Shown one piece after another: positions 43,462 to 49,994 of a stretch of DNA of 64,000 nt. Within the stretch, counting starts at the first letter, position 1, and each line of letters begins with the position of its first letter. The position numbers and the translations under genes are program-made. Origin of the DNA: Flavobacterium sp. Root420 (lineage in GTDB: Bacteria > Bacteroidota > Bacteroidia > Flavobacteriales > Flavobacteriaceae); contig NZ_LMEF01000030.1 of assembly GCF_001427905.1 (NCBI RefSeq), positions 1 to 64,000 on the forward strand. Direction: 5' to 3'. Below the pieces are notes generated by a model. The model had not been told where the DNA came from. It did not search any database and saw only the letters and a program-made list of their open reading frames with translations.

Positions 43462-44076
43462 TTAACTTAATATTTTTATTTCTTTTTCAATATTAGTTCG
43501 TGCCTTCTCTTCATATAATTTACTGAATTCATCCGTTTGAAAAATAAATTCATTCTCCAGAAAATGCTTCAACGCTTTTGCTCTTCCGGGTTTATAAAGA
43601 AAATCAGGATAAATACGGTATTCTTTTCTAATCTGTTCAAAATAGATTTTATAATCGTCCCAATCTCTGGCGAGAATTTTCAAATCAAAATCGATTAGCC
43701 AGTTAATATCTTCAACTTCATTATGCTGATGCAATTGCGTCGCACAAATCGCATCAAAAACCAATTCCGAATTCAAAGTGGTTTGCTTCGGAAGAATCTT
43801 TACGGCATGTTCAGCACTTTTCAATTCGTTATCTTTTTTGCTGCTTACATAAATGTAGTCGTGATAAAAGATGGAATACAAAACTTCATTCGGAAATTGA
43901 AGCTGATCGAAATAGGTCCCATAACTGGCGATCATATCTTGTATATGCGTTAGATTATGATAATGTCTGGATTTTTTAGAATAAGCCTTTTCTAAATCAA
44001 GCCAATTTTGCTGAATCTCTTCTTTTTTAAAACCAATATTTGTGAGTAATTCGGTAAATTTATGTTTCAGATTCAT
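43462..44076 (-). CDS. HD-superfamily metal-dependent phosphohydrolase
   Basis: 204 aa from the ATG at 44076. Upstream codons to 44118 cross the promoter and are rejected. HD-domain ligands: the HYHNLTHI segment (38-45), FYHDYIY with the HD pair (72-73) and a later DFDLKILARDWDDYKIY segment. Many small HD proteins of this kind are phosphodiesterases or phosphatases of nucleotides. The substrate is unknown. It is divergent from the Pnkp-like phosphatase gene and shares its control region. Confidence 0.8.
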   Translation of the reverse strand: MNLKHKFTELLTNIGFKKEEIQQNWLDLEKAYSKKSRHYHNLTHIQDMIASYGTYFDQLQFPNEVLYSIFYHDYIYVSSKKDNELKSAEHAVKILPKQTTLNSELVFDAICATQLHQHNEVEDINWLIDFDLKILARDWDDYKIYFEQIRKEYRIYPDFLYKPGRAKALKHFLENEFIFQTDEFSKLYEEKARTNIEKEIKILS

Positions 44077-44088
44077 GTAGTTTTTTCT

Positions 44089-44135
44089 CAAAAATAAAGA
44101 TTCTTTTTTACTGCGCAAAATAATTGCGTAGTAAA
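44089..44135 (-). promoter_or_regulatory. HD-gene promoter with a 29-bp palindrome
   Basis: Arms TTTACTGCGCAA (44107-44118) and TTGCGTAGTAAA (44124-44135) are reverse complements with one mismatch, spacer AATAA. On the minus strand TTG at 44118-44116, a 19-nt spacer, and TATTTTTG (44096-44089) form a good promoter. The palindrome overlaps the -33 element, so a bound regulator should repress the HD gene and could affect the phosphatase gene too. Confidence 0.7.
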
Positions 44136-44168
44136 GTAAAACCTTTGTATCATCAAAAAAACGGAATT

Positions 44169-44669
44169 ATGAAAAGTGAAAATTTAATAAACAGACCCAA
44201 TCCAAAAAATAGAATTATAAAAGACGAACCAGCCTATTGCGAACAAAATATAGATTTACCAAAAGCAATCATTTGCGATTTCGACGGAACATTAGCTTTA
44301 ATGAATGGCCGAAATCCTTTTGATGCCAGCAAATGCGATAATGACTTATTAAATCATCCGGTGGCGAATCTTTTAAAGAATTATAAAACGTTAGGATATA
44401 AAATACTCTTGGTTTCCGGAAGAGAGAATGTGTATAAAGAAGCCACATTGCGTTTCCTCGAAAAACATGAAATTACATTTGATGAATTGTTAATGCGAAG
44501 AGCAAAAGATTACCGAAAAGATTCGATCATTAAAACAGAAATTTACAATGATTTTATAAAAAGAAAATATTTTATAGAATTTGTTTTAGACGACAGAAAT
44601 CAAGTGGTTGATACCTGGCGAAAAGATTTAAAATTGCCTTGTTTTCAGGTTTACTATGGGAATTTTTGA
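44169..44669 (+). CDS. Polynucleotide 3'-phosphatase (T4 Pnkp phosphatase-like)
   Basis: 166 aa from the ATG at 44169. HAD-family residues: D37-F-D39 (ICDFDGTLALMNGR), VSGRE (82-86) and the acidic DD (141-142, LDDRNQVVDTWR). The order and wording strongly match the phosphatase domain of bacteriophage T4 Pnkp (there FDVDGTL.KMNGR, DTRKDDVVKEEIF, IDDRTQVVEMWR). No kinase domain is present, so only the 3'-end phosphatase half is expected, removing 3'-phosphate or 2',3'-cyclic phosphate from RNA or DNA ends. Divergent from an HD hydrolase. Confidence 0.85.
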   Translation: MKSENLINRPNPKNRIIKDEPAYCEQNIDLPKAIICDFDGTLALMNGRNPFDASKCDNDLLNHPVANLLKNYKTLGYKILLVSGRENVYKEATLRFLEKHEITFDELLMRRAKDYRKDSIIKTEIYNDFIKRKYFIEFVLDDRNQVVDTWRKDLKLPCFQVYYGNF

Positions 44670-44677
44670 TTTTTTAA

Positions 44678-44757
44678 GATGCTGAGTTTCTAAGTTGCTG
44701 AGATACTAAGGTTCAGCATTGATTTAATAAACTTTGTGCCTTAGTACCTTTGTGGCA
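44678..44757. repeat. Dispersed intergenic repeats
   Basis: GCTGAGTTTCTAAGTTGCTG, ACTTTGTGCCTTAGTACCTT and TTGTGGC are members of the same repeat family as at 42706 and 53915. Confidence 0.7.
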
Positions 44758-44790
44758 TTAAAATACTTTAATTTGCGCAAAAAAAAATTA

Positions 44791-45603
44791 ATGAAATTTA
44801 TACAACAGCGAACCATAATCTTAAAGTCACTTATTGCCGCACTGGCCATATTATTAATTAAAAATTTTGTGTTCAAAAAGCTTTCCCTTTATGGACAGGA
44901 TTTTCACGATTTGATAGAGCTGTCTGATATCACGATTATTTTTACCGGAGCCTTTTTTGTATTCGGATTGTTATTGGCCGCAACCATGACCGATTTTAAA
45001 GAAAGTGAAAAAATACCGGGCGAAGTCGCTTCGAATCTGGAAGCGATCAAAGATTGGATTTATCTTGCTTTCAAGGCGCCAAGAACAGGAACTTCTGATT
45101 TGTGCAAAGAAGAATTAGACAGCACTTTTTTACGCGAGCAAATGATCGCCATTACCGATGGCATTATTGCATGGATTTATTCCCACGGAAAAGATTCTAC
45201 GGTTATCTTTCCCTTAATTCGAAAATCGAATGAGATTGCCTATTATTTTGCAGAAAGAGGTGTCGACAAAGAAGCCATAAAAGGCATACAGGAAAATACG
45301 AATGCGATGCGAAAACAGCTTACCCGTGCCTATTCGATTTCGAGAAACAACTTCATCAAGCCGGCTTATACCTTGCTGCAAAGTATATTGTTTATCGTCA
45401 TGTCGCTTTTACTGATTACCAAATTCAAAAGCCCCTCAGCCGATTATCTGGTAACGTCTGCGATTACGTTTTTGTTTTGCTATTTGTATTTATTAATTAG
45501 CGGTTTAGACGATCCTTTTGATATTCTCAACGGAGATACCAATGTCGATTTGAAACCTATTGATCGATTTAAACAACGACTGGTTTCGGATTTTTTGGTT
45601 TGA
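44791..45603 (+). CDS. Integral membrane protein, bestrophin/DUF4239-like
   Basis: 270 aa from the ATG at 44791. An upstream ATG at 44734 lies inside a repeat and is rejected. Two hydrophobic segments occur near the N-terminus (SLIAALAILLIKNFV, IIFTGAFFVFGLLLAATM) and two near the C-terminus (LLQSILFIVMSLLLI, AITFLFCYLYLLISGL), with a cytoplasmic helical domain between. The ending SGLDDPFDILNGDTNVDLKPIDRF recalls the DUF4239/bestrophin-like group of anion channels. Assignment is tentative. It lies 121 bp after the phosphatase gene. Confidence 0.5.
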   Translation: MKFIQQRTIILKSLIAALAILLIKNFVFKKLSLYGQDFHDLIELSDITIIFTGAFFVFGLLLAATMTDFKESEKIPGEVASNLEAIKDWIYLAFKAPRTGTSDLCKEELDSTFLREQMIAITDGIIAWIYSHGKDSTVIFPLIRKSNEIAYYFAERGVDKEAIKGIQENTNAMRKQLTRAYSISRNNFIKPAYTLLQSILFIVMSLLLITKFKSPSADYLVTSAITFLFCYLYLLISGLDDPFDILNGDTNVDLKPIDRFKQRLVSDFLV

Positions 45604-45682
45604 AAATTATAGTTGCGAAGTAAAATACAAAAATTCTAAAAGCTATTTGGGGTTATTAATTACTTCTAGGGAAGTGAAAAAC

Positions 45683-46477
45683 TTAGTCTTGTAAAGGATA
45701 TAGAAATAACAGACAGAAGCCTTTTTGAACAGGAAGAATCTGAAAAGTTCCATTTATATTTTCCATTCGCAACAACATATTGGTTAAACCATTTCCTTTT
45801 TGGATATTGTCTGATAATCCAATACCATCATCAATGATTGTAATTTTGAAATAATCTTCGGTTTGCTCAAATCGAAGATTGATGTTGTTTGCCTGACTAT
45901 GTTTGTACACATTATGAGCAGCTTCTTTAATCACTAAAAATAAATTACGCCTTGCTTTTACAGATAAAGTAGTTTCTTTTTCAAGAATGTTTGAGTCAAA
46001 TTTTGCGACAATATTAGTTTTGTCTAAAAAACGTTTGACATACAAACTTGTATATTCTATAAAATTACCAACGGTGTCATTTTGCGAATTCAGACTCCAA
46101 AGAATTTCGCGCATCGCCAAATTCATATCTTCAGAAGTATTTATAATCGTTTCCAGATCTTCTGTATAACTTTCTTCGGGCATTTTATATTTTAAAAACT
46201 CAGCCTGAAGTTTTATGGCGGAAATTCCCGCACCTAAATCATCGTGCATATCTTGTGAAATACGTTCTCTCTCTAACTGAATAGATTTTTGGCGTTCTAA
46301 TTCGTTTTGCAGCAATTGGTTTTTGAATTCGCTTTCCCGTATTTGATCTTGTTGCTGCTGAATCAATTGCTTTTTATTGTAAATAAACACAACCATAATA
46401 ATGAAACACACAAAAACCAACATTACGATGATGGCAATGATATAAGTGAGTTTTATTTCTTGCGGAAGCTGGCTCAT
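45683..46477 (-). CDS. Sensor histidine kinase (HisKA_3 type)
   Basis: 264 aa. One transmembrane helix (IAIIVMLVFVCFIIMVVFIYN, about 14-34) precedes a coiled coil (QLIQQQQDQIRESEFKNQLLQNELERQK). The H-box ISQDMHDDLGAGISAIKLQAEF has phospho-acceptor His78. The HATPase_c region has IKEAAHNVYKHSQANNINL (N box) and IIDDGIGLSDNIQKGNGLTNML (G box). No periplasmic sensor domain is present, so signal input probably comes through the membrane or through the neighbouring proteins. Overlaps the upstream gene by 4 bp (46474-46477). Confidence 0.92.
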   Translation of the reverse strand: MSQLPQEIKLTYIIAIIVMLVFVCFIIMVVFIYNKKQLIQQQQDQIRESEFKNQLLQNELERQKSIQLERERISQDMHDDLGAGISAIKLQAEFLKYKMPEESYTEDLETIINTSEDMNLAMREILWSLNSQNDTVGNFIEYTSLYVKRFLDKTNIVAKFDSNILEKETTLSVKARRNLFLVIKEAAHNVYKHSQANNINLRFEQTEDYFKITIIDDGIGLSDNIQKGNGLTNMLLRMENINGTFQILPVQKGFCLLFLYPLQD

Positions 46478-47115
46478 TTATTTGGATTTTTTGCAATGGC
46501 TTCGTATTTCATCAAAGCTTTGAAAAATAAAAGATACATAATGCTATTTATGATATATACCAATTCTCTCAATAAAATTAAAAAATCTTTATCTATAGTA
46601 TCAAAAAAATATCTCGGAATTACTCTGAAAATAAAAAAACAACTCCAAAGAAGTAAAGCTGTTGAAGTCCAAAAATTAGGATCATCTATAATTTTATCTT
46701 TGGATGGAAAAGCTATTTTTTGATAAAACCATAACATCGTATATAAAATATAAAAGATAGGTAAAGCAATGACTAACCTCGAATCTAAGTTTTCTCCCAA
46801 AAAACCAGGAAATACCAAAACATAAACGATGAGAATAATAGATAGTATATTGACTTTTTTCTTTAGCTTTTTATGAAATTGCCTGGAATAATAAAACCAA
46901 AAAAATAGTATGCAGAATATACAATATACAATGTATTGAAAACTAAATTTAGAATCTTTATCTATTAAAAGAATTATCCATGAAAATAGTTCTACAAGAA
47001 AGGTAACAAGAAGATAAACAAATAAAAAGTTTTGGCTAGAAAGACTAAACTTCCTAACCAAAACTACTGATTTTAATAGTGCTAAAAGTAATATTATTTC
47101 ATAAACATATATCAT
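46474..47115 (-). CDS. Polytopic membrane protein of unknown function, in two-component operon
   Basis: 213 aa with about six hydrophobic helices (for instance FVYLLVTFLVELFSWIILLI, YIVYCIFCILFFWFYYS, LSIILIVYVLVFPGFLG). Charged residues are few and in loops. No recognised family. It shares ends with both neighbours (overlap 4 bp with the kinase gene and 1 bp with the upstream gene), so it is translationally coupled. Could be the sensory module for a kinase that lacks one, which is inference. Confidence 0.7.
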   Translation of the reverse strand: MIYVYEIILLLALLKSVVLVRKFSLSSQNFLFVYLLVTFLVELFSWIILLIDKDSKFSFQYIVYCIFCILFFWFYYSRQFHKKLKKKVNILSIILIVYVLVFPGFLGENLDSRLVIALPIFYILYTMLWFYQKIAFPSKDKIIDDPNFWTSTALLLWSCFFIFRVIPRYFFDTIDKDFLILLRELVYIINSIMYLLFFKALMKYEAIAKNPNK

Positions 47116-47762
47116 TAAGGTCTTAGGTTGCCTAGGTCATAACCGTCGCTTTCAACTAATACATTCTTATCGTCTTGACGATTAATTAATGCGTGTACAC
47201 AAAAGGAGATTCTGCCATCTTTGCCTATAGAGCAAGGGATAATTATGTCATCTAAATCTGCATTACGAAATTGAAGCATATTAAATTTCAATTGATTAAG
47301 AGGGAAGTGCAATCCTAAAGTAGCTACGTAGGTATTAACTATATCAAAATCGTAATAAACCAGACTAGTTTTGATCTTCGTGAGTTGTTCTAATTCGCTG
47401 CCGATACCTATTTCAAAAGCATTGACTAAATTGTTGAAATTTACAGAATCACTTTCAATCAATAAGTCATTGTTTAAGACATACAAGATGTCCTCATCTA
47501 TAATTGGACAATCAATATTGTCCGAAAAAGACAGGCCTATATTTAAAGTATTATTCTTTTCTAAAAAATAAAATTTACAATAGCTTTTACCTTCATTTGC
47601 TAAGAGTAATTCCTTAAATCTTTTTGCATCGACAGTAAAACTTTTGATTAATCCTTTTATTTTTTTGGATAGAACGTTATATTTCATAACAAAAAGATCT
47701 TCGTCTTTTTTTTCTATCCTCTTTTTAAAGATAATATCAATTTCTTTTTTTAATAATTTCAT
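47115..47762 (-). CDS. Cytoplasmic protein of unknown function, in two-component operon
   Basis: 215 aa, no signal or transmembrane segments. Begins with a charged helical stretch (KKEIDIIFKKRIEKKDEDLF), then mixed alpha/beta sequence including EQLTKIKTSLVYYDFDIVNTYVATLG and NADLDDIIIPCSIGKDGRISFCVHALI. Contains scattered cysteines but no clear motif. Family not recognised. Located between response regulator and membrane protein, overlap 1 bp with the latter. Confidence 0.65.
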   Translation of the reverse strand: MKLLKKEIDIIFKKRIEKKDEDLFVMKYNVLSKKIKGLIKSFTVDAKRFKELLLANEGKSYCKFYFLEKNNTLNIGLSFSDNIDCPIIDEDILYVLNNDLLIESDSVNFNNLVNAFEIGIGSELEQLTKIKTSLVYYDFDIVNTYVATLGLHFPLNQLKFNMLQFRNADLDDIIIPCSIGKDGRISFCVHALINRQDDKNVLVESDGYDLGNLRP

Positions 47763-47767
47763 GATTT

Positions 47768-48397
47768 TTAGTTTTTGGTGTTAAATTTATTAATTGCTTC
47801 AATTTTATTACTTACCTGTAGTTTTCTATAAATATTACCAATGTGTTTTTTGATGGTATCAATTGTGACATTTTTCTTGTCGGCAATTTCTTTGTAGAGA
47901 AGTCCTTGCGCCAGCAATTCAAGAACTTCTTTTTCGGTTACAGTAAGTAATGCTAAACTTTGTACTTGTACTTTTGATTCCTGAAAATGTTGTAAAACAC
48001 GCTTGGCAATAGCAAAACTCATTGGTGCACCTCCTTTATGCGCTTCCAGAATCGCCTGAATAATTTTAGCCAAAGGATCTCCTTTTACAAGATAACCACT
48101 CGCACCGGCACGCAAGGCAGAAAAGATTTTTTCGTCATTTTCAAAACTCGTGCACATTACGAAAGTGGTGCCGGGCATTAATTCGGTTAGTTTAAAAACA
48201 ATATCAATACCCGATAAATTTTGCAGTTGAATATCCATTAAAACCACGTCCGGTTCTATGGCTTCCAATTTTTGCAAAGCATTTTTACCATTAAAAAATT
48301 GAGCTACACATTCCATATCTTCCTGAAAGTCGATGATATTCTTCAGCGCCTGATTATAATTTTTATCATCCTCTACTATAGCAACTCTTATTTTCAT
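47768..48397 (-). CDS. NarL/LuxR-type response regulator
   Basis: 209 aa. The receiver domain has the acidic pocket (VAIVEDD) and phospho-acceptor Asp55 (VVLMDIQLQNLSG), with conserved Thr/Lys (MCTSFENDE, GYLVKG). The C-terminal GerE/LuxR helix-turn-helix is LTVTEKEVLELLAQGLLYKEIADKKNVTIDTIKKHIGNIYRKLQVSNKIEA. First gene of the four-gene operon. The intergenic region upstream holds its likely operators (see 48416-48596). Confidence 0.94.
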   Translation of the reverse strand: MKIRVAIVEDDKNYNQALKNIIDFQEDMECVAQFFNGKNALQKLEAIEPDVVLMDIQLQNLSGIDIVFKLTELMPGTTFVMCTSFENDEKIFSALRAGASGYLVKGDPLAKIIQAILEAHKGGAPMSFAIAKRVLQHFQESKVQVQSLALLTVTEKEVLELLAQGLLYKEIADKKNVTIDTIKKHIGNIYRKLQVSNKIEAINKFNTKN

Positions 48398-48415
48398 GGT
48401 GTTACATTTTCATTA

Positions 48416-48467
48416 CAAAGTTGTGCAATAAATGCATTGATCGCAATTACCCTTTTGGGTGATATTT
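48416..48467 (-). promoter_or_regulatory. Operator A and -7 region of the response-regulator operon
   Basis: Site A (48444-48467) has core ATTACCC-TTTT-GGGTGAT and is the reverse complement of site B with 23 of 24 identical bases. Reading the minus strand, CAACTTTG (48423-48416) lies 20 bp downstream and resembles the -7 consensus. Mirror-image geometry to site B suggests autoregulation. Confidence 0.75.
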
Positions 48468-48543
48468 GAAATTAGGCTAAATCGGGATATAAAATTTAAC
48501 ATTCAATAAACTTACAAAAAAAATTATAAGAATGTAAGAAATA

Positions 48544-48596
48544 AAATATCACCCTAAAGGGTAATTGATTGATATGTTGTTCTGTAAATACATTTG
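48544..48596 (+). promoter_or_regulatory. Operator B and -7 region of the 48622 gene
   Basis: Site B (48544-48567, core ATCACCC-TAAA-GGGTAAT) is followed after 21 bp by TACATTTG (48589-48596), a perfect TAnnTTTG element. The spacing places the site next to or over the -33 element, as for an activator. The regulator is most likely the LuxR-type response regulator encoded divergently. Confidence 0.78.
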
Positions 48597-48621
48597 AAAC
48601 ATAACTAAAAACATAGAAATC

Positions 48622-49896
48622 ATGAAAACAAGATTAATTATTCTTTATTTTTTATTCTTTGGATTTGTTGGCTATAGCCAAGTGGATACTAAAATTATAA
48701 CAGTCGATTTGAGTAAGCCACATAAAAAAAGCATTACAGTTTATAAGGATTCTTTGTCTACAGCTTTAGATTGCAGTAAATGGCTTTCTGCAAAATCGCG
48801 AGAAATGGTAGCTGTCAGATTAATAAATGGAAATCCCTTAAGGTATACTTATAAAATTGATACTAAAGAAATTTCATTTTTTAATAACGAAAAAAAATCT
48901 GATGAAATTATTCAAGAAGTAAAAACAGAATCAAATAAAATGGTTTTAGAATGGGGGGCTAAAAATAAAACGATTGAAAGCATTATCAAAAAAAACAAAA
49001 GCTTAGCACGAAATATTGACAGTCTAAATTTTGAAATAGAAAGCTTTTATGAAATTTTAAAACAAAAAAGCAAGCTCATCGAAAATGATTATAGCATTAA
49101 AAGGGAAGAATTCCTTACTGCGGCAAAAGAACAGTTAAAGAGTTCTTATGAATTATTAGACAATTTGCAAAATTCAGACGATGATATTCAATATTTAAGC
49201 ACACAAAAAAGTGTAATTGAAACAAAAGATAAAGCAGAAAAAAGTATTAAAATAATCATACAAAAATTCTACAGTGTTGATTTAAATATTTATACGTTTC
49301 CAATCGATGTACAAGGTAAAAATATTGACGTTATAGAGTTTAAACTACGCCGTTTTAATAAAGAGACAAAAGCAGAAGAAACTAATTTTGCACCTACATC
49401 TTATAATATCTGGATAAAAGGCGGCTTAAAAATAGATGTTAGTGCCGGGATATTTTTTACGTCGCTTTATGATTCAGAATATGACAAAAGAGACGATCCG
49501 GCTATAGCAGGTAATAAGATCATTATGCTAAAAAATAGTGGAGACTATGATATGGCATTTGGTTCTACAATTAATACTTATGTTCGAATGAATTCCTGGA
49601 TTGTTCCAACTCTTAATTTTGGTGCAGTAATAACCCAGAATGAGAAGCTGCAAGTGCTTTTGGGTGGCGGAGTGATATTAGGAAAACAGGAACGCATTAT
49701 TTTTTCTGCAGGTATTTCTATGGGAAAAGTAGATAGAATTGCAGATGGTTATCAAGTTGGTGGTTCTTATAACTTGGGAGATTCCGGAAATATACCTACT
49801 CAAAGTCAATTCAAATTTGGTAATTTTTTCGGAATAACGTACAATTTATCTAAAGTTAAGAAAATAAGTTTAGACAAAGGAATTGAAGAAAATTAA
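48622..49896 (+). CDS. Secreted coiled-coil / beta-barrel-like protein, two-component target
   Basis: 424 aa. A signal peptide (MKTRLIILYFLFFGFVGYSQ) is followed by mixed sequence, then a charged coiled coil at about 90-210 (TIESIIKKNKSLARNIDSLNFEIESFYEILKQKS), and then a region with alternating hydrophobic residues and glycine (about 270-415: LNFGAVITQNEKLQVLLGGG, IIFSAGISMGKVDRIADGY) that looks like an outer-membrane beta-barrel. Function unknown. First gene after operator B, so probably regulated by the divergent two-component system. Confidence 0.65.
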   Translation: MKTRLIILYFLFFGFVGYSQVDTKIITVDLSKPHKKSITVYKDSLSTALDCSKWLSAKSREMVAVRLINGNPLRYTYKIDTKEISFFNNEKKSDEIIQEVKTESNKMVLEWGAKNKTIESIIKKNKSLARNIDSLNFEIESFYEILKQKSKLIENDYSIKREEFLTAAKEQLKSSYELLDNLQNSDDDIQYLSTQKSVIETKDKAEKSIKIIIQKFYSVDLNIYTFPIDVQGKNIDVIEFKLRRFNKETKAEETNFAPTSYNIWIKGGLKIDVSAGIFFTSLYDSEYDKRDDPAIAGNKIIMLKNSGDYDMAFGSTINTYVRMNSWIVPTLNFGAVITQNEKLQVLLGGGVILGKQERIIFSAGISMGKVDRIADGYQVGGSYNLGDSGNIPTQSQFKFGNFFGITYNLSKVKKISLDKGIEEN

Positions 49897-49994
49897 TTAC
49901 TGCAAACGACTTCCAATTAAAACTGCTAAGTAGGTCGTTGTAAATAAGTTTTAAAAACAACAGAGACAATTTCTAACCATCAAAATCCATTTTT

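Noticed and set aside
44734..44790. Upstream start for the DUF4239-like gene
   Set aside because: The added residues come from a dispersed repeat. The ATG at 44791 follows an A-rich leader and starts a normal protein.
46307..46723. 138-codon ORF on the plus strand in the kinase operon
   Set aside because: Antisense to two overlapping genes with coherent domains. Hydrophobic pattern is a reflection of the coding strand.
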